This document shows positions 1-6,939 of a DNA stretch of 64,000 nucleotides, piece after piece. A model generated the notes under the pieces. That model searched no databases. It was not told the DNA's origin and saw only the letters and a program-made list of their open reading frames with translations. Position numbers and translations under genes: made by a program. The number at the start of each line of letters is the position of its first letter. Positions within the stretch are counted from its first letter, which is position 1. This DNA comes from Xanthomarina gelatinilytica (lineage in GTDB: Bacteria > Bacteroidota > Bacteroidia > Flavobacteriales > Flavobacteriaceae). Location of the stretch: positions 51,251-115,250 of the forward strand of contig NZ_ANLA01000014.1 of NCBI RefSeq assembly GCF_000348685.1, in the 5' to 3' direction.

Positions 1-185
1 ACAACAACAGGCCATAAGGACAGGTCCCAAAGAAGTAATACCAATAAGAGGAAATGAATGGCAATATGGGCATATAGTACAGGGGATTTTAGCTTCTTTT
101 TTTCTTTTTTCTTGATTGATTTTTTTGTTTGAAAAACAAAATCGCCAATTAAATGAGCCAAGAAAAGTTTAATTAAAAGTATCAT
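1..185 (-). CDS. DUF3307 family membrane protein (partial, C-terminus outside window)
   Basis: The first 61 residues are visible and run off the left edge. They start MILLIKLFLAHLIGDFVFQ, the amphipathic N-terminus with the H-x-x-x-D pair typical of DUF3307 integral membrane proteins, followed by a lysine-rich cytoplasmic stretch and a second hydrophobic helix. The ATG at 185 overlaps the TGA of the SatD-like gene (ATGA), so the two are translationally coupled. DUF3307 and SatD genes are commonly paired in Bacteroidota. The molecular function is unknown. The family call rests on the N-terminal motif and the neighbour only. Confidence 0.75.
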   Translation of the reverse strand, partial: MILLIKLFLAHLIGDFVFQTKKSIKKKEKKKLKSPVLYAHIAIHFLLLVLLLWDLSLWPVV

Positions 186-796
186 AATTCCTTAGATATT
201 TTTTGTTGATACATGTTGTTAAGCTCTAATACCTCTTCCAAATTAGCACGTTTTTGCCTTCTGCTTATAGTATTTTGGTTAATGCCCAAACGTTTTCCCA
301 ATTCTTCTTGAATGGCATTGGGATGTTCTAAACTCAATTTTACAATTTCGGCTTGATGGACTGTCCATCGATCCATACTTATGGCAGCCAATTTAAAATA
401 TAAGTTTAATTCTTGATCTAAAGTTTTATTGGAAGTTTTTATTTTAAGGCTTTGTTTGCTTTTTTTTAGGGTTTCTAAAGTTGTTCCAGAATTTAGAAAT
501 GCTTCTCCTTGAGATTCTGTTACAAACTCACCACTATACGTTTTAGATCCAAGGCCTATGGCAAGCCTGACATCCAAACCCTTTATGGTTTTTATACAAG
601 CTTTGATATATACGGCAGCTTCAAAACTTTTTTCAACCTGTTTTATTTCTATTTGAAAACTATCACCTCTATAAATTTCCCATAACGAATGGTCCTTTTC
701 TATGGTCGCTAAAGCATTTTTTAATGTTTGCAACCATAATTTTGGGTTGTTTAAGGATCTTGATTTAATGATGTCTCCTGTTATTACACTGGTCAT
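182..796 (-). CDS. SatD family protein with C-terminal helix-turn-helix
   Basis: About 204 residues. The N-terminal SVITGDIIKSR motif and the GDSFQIEI segment match SatD-like proteins. The last 50 residues (EELGKRLGINQNTISRRQKRA) form a helix-turn-helix, so it probably binds DNA and may control its own operon. I start it at the ATG at 796 because the conserved motif begins directly after it; an in-frame ATG at 811 would add MATRP. It overlaps the DUF3307 gene by 4 bp. Three regularly spaced copies of a GTGATAAT element lie just upstream and are candidate operators. The biochemical role is not established. Confidence 0.8.
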   Translation of the reverse strand: MTSVITGDIIKSRSLNNPKLWLQTLKNALATIEKDHSLWEIYRGDSFQIEIKQVEKSFEAAVYIKACIKTIKGLDVRLAIGLGSKTYSGEFVTESQGEAFLNSGTTLETLKKSKQSLKIKTSNKTLDQELNLYFKLAAISMDRWTVHQAEIVKLSLEHPNAIQEELGKRLGINQNTISRRQKRANLEEVLELNNMYQQKISKEL

Positions 797-825
797 GGGT
801 CTTGTTGCCATTCTTGCTTTTTTAT

Positions 826-891
826 ATGTGATAATTTAAAATATTCTTTAATTATGTGATAATTTAAAATATCCTTTTATTACGTGATAAT
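826..891. repeat. Three direct repeats at 28-bp spacing upstream of the SatD-like gene
   Basis: The core A(T/C)GTGATAAT begins at 826, 854 and 882, an exact 28-bp period. The first two copies match over 19 bp (826-844 and 854-872). The third keeps only the 10-bp core. The array sits 15 bp upstream of the first possible start of the SatD-like gene, so it probably holds its operator or promoter. Binding by the SatD-like helix-turn-helix is inference. Confidence 0.6.
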
Positions 892-973
892 AAAGATAAC
901 TTGTTTTGTTTAAAAAGCAAATAAATTTCTTGAAAATTAATAATTTCAATTGAAAATCAGAGGGATATAACAA

Positions 974-1525
974 TTAAAGTTCAATTTTCACCTTGTAAGG
1001 TTCCAAGATATGTAAGTAGTTTTCTGCTGCAAAGGTTTTATGGTTAAAGTTAAACACTTCGTGTCTGTTTTCTTTAGATTTTATAAGTTCAATGGCTTTT
1101 AAAAAACGTCTTATTTCTATGGAATTGCTTAAAATTAAACCAGGAACAGCCACAGATTCATTATCGTCGTTTTTGGCAACCATGGTAAAATAGGAGGAGT
1201 TGCAATGTTTCACGTTTCCTGTTCGTATGTTTTCTGCAATAACACGAATGCCCACAACCATAGAAGTATTGCCAACATAGTTCACAGATGCTTTCATGGT
1301 AACCAATTCACCAATTTCAATAGGATTGAGAAAATCGACAGTATTAACAGAAGCAGTTACACAATACGCTTCAGAGTGTTTGGATGCACAGGCAAAGGCA
1401 ATTTGATCCATTAAATTAAGAATATAACCACCATGAATTTTGCCATTAAAATTGGAATGGGATGGTTGCATTAGCTCAGAGATTGAAATACGTGAATTTG
1501 CTGCTGGTTTGTATGTTTTTTTCAT
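974..1525 (-). CDS. Acyl-CoA thioesterase, hotdog fold
   Basis: 183 residues. The N-terminal 120 residues carry a hotdog acyl-CoA hydrolase domain: a FNGKIHGGYILNLMDQIA segment (loop plus central hot-dog helix) followed by VTASVNTVDFLNPIEIGE and a strand rich in VGIRV. Such cytosolic enzymes hydrolyse acyl-CoA to free acid and CoA; chain-length preference cannot be read here. About 60 C-terminal residues extend beyond the domain. Its ATG directly follows the TAA of the interrupted upstream gene (TAAATG), so both are probably co-transcribed. Confidence 0.85.
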   Translation of the reverse strand: MKKTYKPAANSRISISELMQPSHSNFNGKIHGGYILNLMDQIAFACASKHSEAYCVTASVNTVDFLNPIEIGELVTMKASVNYVGNTSMVVGIRVIAENIRTGNVKHCNSSYFTMVAKNDDNESVAVPGLILSNSIEIRRFLKAIELIKSKENRHEVFNFNHKTFAAENYLHILEPYKVKIEL

Positions 1526-1894
1526 TTAATAGCGTCTGTTACTGCGTTCTTTGTCTTCTTCCACTTTAGTTATAAAGTATTTTGTGTCTCCAAGCCAGAA
1601 AATCTTGCTATAACGTTCAAAGTAATGAAGTTTTACGTATTTTCCTTGTAAATCCTTTAAGTCCTGAATGACCTCTTTTTCTTTATCTTCAACTGAAAAC
1701 TCAAACAATTGTGCTTAGGAAACGCCTTGACTTATTTCGCCTTCCCATGTTTTTATGAGCACACCTTTACTGCTAAACTTAACCAGTTCGCCAGCACGAA
1801 TCCCTTCGCTATAGCTAGCAAAATAAATAAAGGCAAAATAACCTGCCAAAGCTAGAATAAGTACGACACTAAATTTTATTAAAAATCTTTTCAT
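1526..1894 (-). pseudogene. Conserved single-pass membrane protein interrupted by an in-frame stop
   Basis: One reading frame from the ATG at 1894 to the TAA at 1526 would give 122 residues: an N-terminal membrane helix (KFSVVLILALAGYFAFIYF), then SEGIRAGELVKFSSKG and KTWEGEISQG, and a C-terminal half ending LGDTKYFITKV. A TAA at 1715-1717 splits it after residue 59. Intact relatives recalled from flavobacteria, often mislabelled 6-phosphogluconate dehydrogenase, read through here, with a glutamate at this place as I remember it; that would make it a single G-to-T change. The rest of the frame is undamaged. It could be a recent nonsense mutation or a sequencing error. Function unknown. Confidence 0.7.
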
Positions 1895-1906
1895 GGGATT
1901 TGCAGT

Positions 1907-3229
1907 TTAATCGTCTGTGTTTTCGGCTCTTTTTAAGAGTTTTTCATTTTGTTGTTTACTGGCTTTGGCACCTAAGGTTTTTAGTGTTTCCACGCGCTTT
2001 ATTAAGTTTCCTTTACCAGTAAGCTTTACCATGGCACTCTCGTAGGATTTTTGAACTGTGCCAATTTGGTTTCCAACTTTAATAAGTTCTTCGGTTAAAT
2101 TAACAAAAGAATCGTAAAGTCTACCTGCTTGTGTGGCAATTTCTATAGCATTGGCTTTTTGTTTTTCGTTTTGCCACATGCTGTCAATGGTTCTTAAAAC
2201 GGCCAACAATGTTGTAGGTGTTACAATTATGATGTTTTTTTCGAAGGCATCCGAATACAGTGCAGGATACTCCATAGATGCAATGGCAAAGGCCGATTCT
2301 ATTGGTATGAACAACAACACAAAGTCTGGACTGTCCATCTCATAAATTTGATGGTAATTTTTTTCGCCCAATTCATTAACGCGTTTTCGTACAGAAAGCA
2401 AGTGGTTTTTTAAGTGCGTGGTTTTTTCGGCATCTTCCACTTCATTAATATAACGTTCATAAGCCACTAGGGACACTTTGGAGTCCACTATCAATTTCTT
2501 GTCTCCTGGTAAGGAAATGATAACATCTGGCATGACACGCTTTCCTGTTTCTGTGGTAAAGCTTTGTTGCACAAAATATTCGCTGTCTTTTTTTAATCCA
2601 CTGCGTTCCAGCACACGTTCCAAAACCAATTCGCCCCAATTTCCTTGCATTTTGGTGTCTCCTTTTAAGGCTTTGGTTAAATTGCTGGTCTCTTTGCTCA
2701 TCTGTTCGTTAAGCTCTTTTAGACCTAAAATCTGTCTACGTAAATCGGCACTTCTGGTAATGTCTTCTTTGTTGGTTTCTTCTACGCGTTTTTCAAAATG
2801 CTTGATTTTTTCTTCCAAAGGTTTTAAAATGGCATCTAGGTTGTCTTTGTTTTGTGAGGTAAACTTTTTGGATTTTTCGTCCAAAATCCTATTGGCAAGA
2901 TTTTCAAATTCCTTGGAAAATTTTTCCTGTAGTTTTTCTACTTCGGCCTTTTGTTCTTTTATTTTTTCCTGAAGATTTTCAAATTCTGTATTGCGTTTGG
3001 TTAATTCAGAGCTTAATTGGTCTTTTTCATTTCGGATGTCGTTGCGTTCCCCTTCAATTTTACTTGAATGCTGTTTTAAGTCCTCGATGATTTGATTTAA
3101 TTGCTTAAGGCGTTCTTCCAAAGTGCTTAATTCCCCTTTGCTTTTCAGTTTTGCAATGGTTAGGCCAATGTATGCGCCAATGCCTCCAGAAACCAGGATG
3201 GAAATAATGAGAATGATGTTGTCGTTCAT
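1907..3229 (-). CDS. rmuC: DNA recombination protein RmuC homologue
   Basis: 440 residues. Residues about 5-25 form one membrane helix (IILIISILVSGGIGAYIGLTIA). A long coiled coil follows to about residue 190, rich in K/E heptads. The conserved RmuC nuclease-like domain comes next, with MQGNWGELVLERVLE, PDVIISLPGDKKLIVDSKVSL and FIPIESAFAIA. RmuC restrains inversion recombination at short inverted repeats in E. coli and has a PD-(D/E)xK-type fold. Length is normal. It stands alone, downstream of the B12 ABC genes on the same strand. Confidence 0.93.
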   Translation of the reverse strand: MNDNIILIISILVSGGIGAYIGLTIAKLKSKGELSTLEERLKQLNQIIEDLKQHSSKIEGERNDIRNEKDQLSSELTKRNTEFENLQEKIKEQKAEVEKLQEKFSKEFENLANRILDEKSKKFTSQNKDNLDAILKPLEEKIKHFEKRVEETNKEDITRSADLRRQILGLKELNEQMSKETSNLTKALKGDTKMQGNWGELVLERVLERSGLKKDSEYFVQQSFTTETGKRVMPDVIISLPGDKKLIVDSKVSLVAYERYINEVEDAEKTTHLKNHLLSVRKRVNELGEKNYHQIYEMDSPDFVLLFIPIESAFAIASMEYPALYSDAFEKNIIIVTPTTLLAVLRTIDSMWQNEKQKANAIEIATQAGRLYDSFVNLTEELIKVGNQIGTVQKSYESAMVKLTGKGNLIKRVETLKTLGAKASKQQNEKLLKRAENTDD

Positions 3230-3265
3230 GAATTGTAATTGAATTTTATCAAAGATAGTTAATTT

Positions 3266-3293
3266 GTCATTCAGAGCGAAGCGAAGAATCTTA
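3266..3293. repeat. Short dispersed intergenic repeat fragment
   Basis: The stretch GTCATTCAGAGCGAAGCGAAGAATCTT resembles a family of short intergenic words found many times in flavobacterial genomes. Only this copy and a degenerate relative near 56470-56600 are visible here, so the family call rests on recollection rather than a count. Confidence 0.4.
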
Positions 3294-3324
3294 AATGAGG
3301 CACATTAAAAAGTTCAATAATAAG

Positions 3325-4119
3325 TTATTTTTTCACCCTAAAACTTCCTGTATGTTTGTTGAAAACAATTAAGTCTTCTGGGAAAAGCGAGTTAAAAACC
3401 CCCTTGGAAATAAGGTTGCAAGGTGCATCTGTGATAACCGTTTCTTGTGTCATCACAATCATTTTATCACAAAGTTGGATGGCTAGATCTATTTCATGGG
3501 ATGAAAAGAGAATGGTTTTGTTGGTCTCTTTTACCAATTTTTGAAGTAGTTTTAAAATATATGCTTTGTGGTACATGTCCAGATGTGTGGTTGGTTCATC
3601 CAATATTATTAAATCTGTGTCTTGAGCCAAAGCACGAGCAATCAAGACTTTTTGAAGTTGCCCATCGCTTAGTTCAAAACATTTTTTGTGTTTTAAGGTT
3701 TCAATATTGGTTAGACTTAAAGCTTGATGAATGCTTTCCATATCTTTGGTGTTAAGGTTTCCTACCCAATTGGTATATGGATGTCTGCCCAAAGCCACCA
3801 ATTCAAAAACAGATAGGTTTTTTGAAGCAATAGGCTCTGTTAATACCAAGCTCATGGATTTTGCAAGTTCTTCGGAAGTATAATTTGAAAGTAATTTATT
3901 GTGAATGTAAATGTTTCCTTTTAAACTTTCCTGAACATTGGTAAGTGTACGTAATAAAGTGGATTTACCAATCCCGTTGGCACCAACCAAACCTATTAGC
4001 TCACCTTTTTGTAGCTCGATTTGAATATTTGAAGCTATTATAGTAGGAACTTTCTTGGACTTATAACCTATGGAAAGTTGTTCGGTTTTTAAAATGATAT
4101 GTTGATTTGTATGAGCCAC
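3325..4119 (-). CDS. btuD: ABC transporter ATPase, vitamin B12 uptake (BtuD/FecE type)
   Basis: 264 residues, a single nucleotide-binding domain. Walker A is GANGIGKST at 46-54, the signature LSDGQLQKV starts at about 150, Walker B plus D-loop is LIILDEPTTHLD near 170, and the switch histidine is in FSSHEI. It should power import through the FecCD-type permease encoded just upstream. Siderophore and haem systems share this family, so B12 is inferred from the cobalamin-riboswitch-controlled receptor 600 bp beyond the operon start. It is the last gene of the btuF-btuC-btuD order, 49 bp after btuC. Confidence 0.85.
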   Translation of the reverse strand: MAHTNQHIILKTEQLSIGYKSKKVPTIIASNIQIELQKGELIGLVGANGIGKSTLLRTLTNVQESLKGNIYIHNKLLSNYTSEELAKSMSLVLTEPIASKNLSVFELVALGRHPYTNWVGNLNTKDMESIHQALSLTNIETLKHKKCFELSDGQLQKVLIARALAQDTDLIILDEPTTHLDMYHKAYILKLLQKLVKETNKTILFSSHEIDLAIQLCDKMIVMTQETVITDAPCNLISKGVFNSLFPEDLIVFNKHTGSFRVKK

Positions 4120-4168
4120 GAATTCACGATTTGTTTTTCTTTCCTATTTGTTCTATTTCCGATACTTT

Positions 4169-5197
4169 TTAAAAAATCATTTTACGTTTTCTAACCAACA
4201 ACCAAATAACCACTGGAGCACCAATTAAAGAGGTTATGGCATTGATAGGCAAGGTGTAATCACTAGTTGGTAATTGTGCAATGCTATCGCATATAAGCAT
4301 GATAATGGCTCCAAACAAAAATACAGCAGGCAACAAAATTTTATGGTTTGAAGTATTGAATACTTGTCTGGTAATATGAGGAATGGCCAAACCAATAAAA
4401 GCAATTGGTCCAGCAAAAGCCGTTATGGTTCCTGCCAACAAACTGGTAGCCAAAATAATTACGAAACGACTTTTTTTAATGTTCAAGCCCAAACTTTTAG
4501 CATAATTTTCACCTAACAATAAAGTGTTCAATCCTTTTATGGATAATATACTTAAAAGCATTCCAAAACAATAAACAATTAAAAAAATAAAAAGCTCGTT
4601 CCAGGACAGATTGCCCAAACTGCCAAAGCCCCAAAAAATGTATTGCTGTAATTGTTCAGCAGAACTAAAATAGGAGAGGACACTTACAATAGCAGCTGTT
4701 ATGCTGCCAAACATGAGTCCTATAATTAAAATGGCCATAGTGTCCCTTACTCTGGAGGAAACCACCAAAACAGCAAGCAGCACTAAAAAACTTCCCAAAC
4801 TAGCAGCAATAACAACACTCCATTTGGAGATTAACAACGAGGCAAACATACCACCAAATATTCCTGATCCTAAAATAACCAAAGCAACTCCCAGGCTGGC
4901 TCCAGAACTAATGCCCAAAACAAAGGGTCCAGCTAATGGGTTTCTGAATAAGGTTTGCATCAATAATCCAGAAATGCCCAATCCAGAACCAACCAGAATG
5001 GCTGTAATGGCTTTGGGCAACCTATAATCTTGTATGATATAAGACCAAGATTCATGGTCCAAAGTTCCTATAAAGCTTTTAAAAACAGCTTGTATGGGAA
5101 TGGAAACGGACCCTAAACCAATGTTCATAAAAAAGCAAATAATCAATATAAAGATTAATGCTATAAAGGATAAGGTGTATGTATTGGTTTTTGGCAA
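4169..5197 (-). CDS. btuC: FecCD/BtuC family ABC permease
   Basis: 342 residues, almost wholly hydrophobic, with about nine or ten membrane helices. Diagnostic segments are YRLPKAITAILVGSGLGISG, MQTLFRNPLAGPFVLG and AFAGPIAFIGLAIPHITR, the last being the coupling region for the ATPase. It forms the inner-membrane channel. The frame begins with TTG at 5197 immediately after the TAA of the binding-protein gene, and no upstream or nearby ATG fits; this implies translational coupling. Vitamin B12 as substrate is inferred from the locus. Confidence 0.87.
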   Translation of the reverse strand: MPKTNTYTLSFIALIFILIICFFMNIGLGSVSIPIQAVFKSFIGTLDHESWSYIIQDYRLPKAITAILVGSGLGISGLLMQTLFRNPLAGPFVLGISSGASLGVALVILGSGIFGGMFASLLISKWSVVIAASLGSFLVLLAVLVVSSRVRDTMAILIIGLMFGSITAAIVSVLSYFSSAEQLQQYIFWGFGSLGNLSWNELFIFLIVYCFGMLLSILSIKGLNTLLLGENYAKSLGLNIKKSRFVIILATSLLAGTITAFAGPIAFIGLAIPHITRQVFNTSNHKILLPAVFLFGAIIMLICDSIAQLPTSDYTLPINAITSLIGAPVVIWLLVRKRKMIF

Positions 5198-6340
5198 TTA
5201 ATGTAATGGTTTATAAAAATAAGGTTTATAATCTGCTAGCAAATCTGGATGACAAATTTTAATAATATCTTTTAAAACCAAATCTGGTCTGGCAATCCCT
5301 AATTCGTAATATAACACACCTCCAGTGCTACCAGTTGTGTTTGCAAAGGTATAAATGCTTTTGTTTTTATATGCATCGAATTTTGTATAATGTTGGTTGG
5401 AACTTTCCAAAGCTTCGTAGGAGGTGTAATAGGATGGGTTGATCCATATATCTGCATTTTTGGCTTTATCAAAAACCACCTCAAAATTTAAAGACAAACT
5501 TCCATTTCCTTTAGTGTCAGCCCAAAGATAATTAACGTTGGCATCCTTTAATATCTCTGCTTCAGTACTAGTGCCATTGGGCAAATACCAGATGTCCTTG
5601 TGCATGGCACCACTTAACACACTTGGTTTGCTTTTGGCATCCAAAGCTATGGATTTAGCTTCTAAATAATTTTTTTCAATGGTATTGAAAATAGAATCGG
5701 CTTTCTGTCTTTTGTTAAAAAGAACACCAAAAAACTTAATCCATTCTGCTTTTGCCAATGGGGAATGTTCTATCCAATCGCCATTGTAAATAACCGGAAT
5801 CCCAGATTTTTTTATGGTTTCTAAAGTTTTATTGTTTCCATCTATGCCAAAACCTATAACCACTTCTGGTTGTATTTCAAGTAACACTTCAGTATTGATG
5901 CCTTCGTTTTTCCCCAACTCCCTAACTTTTCCCTTATCAACCCTGGAGCGCGTTTTTTCAGAAGAAATATAATCTGTTCCAGGAAAACCAACCAAACTCT
6001 TTTCAACGCCCAATAATTCCAGGGCTGGAATGTGTGTAGTGGAAGTAACCACTATTTTTTTTACAGGAATAGTAATAATACCATCAAAGTCATCATTGTT
6101 TAAAGTGATTTTGGGCAACATGTTTTTATGGACCAAGGCATACCGATACGTTTTTTCGGCATTTGGCCAGGGACTGTTAATGGTTAAGGTGCTGAAATTT
6201 TCATGATGCGTTATTTCAAATCCTTCAGCATAGGACAATGGTACTTTGGATACATCTGTTATGGTAACAGATTGAGAATCTTTGTTTTTGCAGTTGAAAA
6301 GCAGCAAACAAACACCTAAAAATAAATATCGCGAAATCAT
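5198..6340 (-). CDS. btuF: ABC transporter substrate-binding lipoprotein (BtuF type)
   Basis: 380 residues. A lipoprotein signal ends at Cys17 (LLLFNC), so it should be anchored by lipid. The rest is a TroA/BtuF-type helical-backbone binding protein: KKIVVTSTTHIPALELLG, GKVRELGKNEG, LLEIQPEVVIGFG and a closing ARPDLVLKDIIKICHP. It captures the ligand that crosses the outer membrane and delivers it to the permease. It is the first gene of the minus-strand btuFCD operon and diverges from the riboswitch and receptor. No riboswitch is visible on its own side. Confidence 0.85.
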   Translation of the reverse strand: MISRYLFLGVCLLLFNCKNKDSQSVTITDVSKVPLSYAEGFEITHHENFSTLTINSPWPNAEKTYRYALVHKNMLPKITLNNDDFDGIITIPVKKIVVTSTTHIPALELLGVEKSLVGFPGTDYISSEKTRSRVDKGKVRELGKNEGINTEVLLEIQPEVVIGFGIDGNNKTLETIKKSGIPVIYNGDWIEHSPLAKAEWIKFFGVLFNKRQKADSIFNTIEKNYLEAKSIALDAKSKPSVLSGAMHKDIWYLPNGTSTEAEILKDANVNYLWADTKGNGSLSLNFEVVFDKAKNADIWINPSYYTSYEALESSNQHYTKFDAYKNKSIYTFANTTGSTGGVLYYELGIARPDLVLKDIIKICHPDLLADYKPYFYKPLH

Positions 6341-6406
6341 AAATTGTGTAACTTTTGTAACTGTCCATTATGGTATGGGTTTATATTTTTATAAAAAATA
6401 AAAACC

Positions 6407-6514
6407 ATGAGAGACGGTTCAAATTTAACAATATATATAGTAGCAGGAATCATAATATTTCATTTTTTAGTTGGGTTTATTTATCTTATCTACAAACTCA
6501 ATAAGAAAAAGTAA
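6407..6514 (+). CDS. 35-residue single-pass membrane micro-protein
   Basis: ATG at 6407 to TAA at 6512-6514. The product begins MRDGSNLTIYIVAG, continues with a hydrophobic helix (about residues 8-28, IIIFHFLVGFIYLIY) and ends in a basic KLNKKK tail, consistent with a membrane insert with an inside-positive C-terminus. The frame fills the space between btuF and the riboswitch and has full start, helix and basic tail, which is unlikely by chance. I have seen similar short flavobacterial sequences but know no function. It may act with the B12 transporter or receptor; that is inference. Confidence 0.6.
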   Translation: MRDGSNLTIYIVAGIIIFHFLVGFIYLIYKLNKKK

Positions 6515-6544
6515 TCTTTTTATAGAAATACATTTTTATTCCAT

Positions 6545-6552
6545 TACTTTTG
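6545..6552 (+). promoter_or_regulatory. Promoter -7 box of the B12 receptor transcript
   Basis: TACTTTTG matches the Bacteroidota TAnnTTTG box. The -33 TTG is not clear. Transcription from here would give a leader of about 380 nt containing the whole cobalamin riboswitch. Confidence 0.55.
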
Positions 6553-6624
6553 CAGAGAATTTTGGTTTGATGTTGCCACAAAGAATTTTTTTCGAGGATT
6601 GTTTAAAAGGTCCCCAAACAAGTT

Positions 6625-6860
6625 CGGGATGGTTTCGCCAATTAAAAGGGAATCAAGTGAAAAGCTTGTTGATTACAGATTGCCGATTGAAGGACAACGG
6701 GTTCCAAAATCAGTAATCAAAAACAAATCATCAATCTTCATTCTTGAACTGTTCCCGCAACTGTAAGCTATTAAGCTTCATGTAAACTTCAATGTCACTG
6801 TCCGATGTTTCGGAATGGGAAGACCTAACATGAAGACGCAAGTCAGGAGACCTGCCAAAT
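6625..6860 (+). promoter_or_regulatory. Cobalamin (vitamin B12) riboswitch
   Basis: The conserved elements appear in the right order: AAAGGGAA (6646-6652 area), GTGAAAA, the P5/L5 element TTCCCGCAACTGTAAG (6752 on), GTCACTG, GGGAAG, and the diagnostic AGTCAGGAGACCTGCC at 6841-6856. A perfect-stem hairpin (6669-6681 with 6708-6720) is inserted as a peripheral extension. Downstream, a 6-bp hairpin (6879-6884 with 6892-6897) presents CGGGACA, whose CGGGA is complementary to TCCCG in L5 (6753-6757), as expected for the regulatory kissing loop. The next gene is a TonB receptor, so B12 probably represses its translation. Confidence 0.95.
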
Positions 6861-6939
6861 TCAACAAAAAATAAGTCAAACTTTCGGGACAAAAGTTGGG
6901 TATGAAATTCATGCTATTCTCGAGCAATTATTAATTGAA

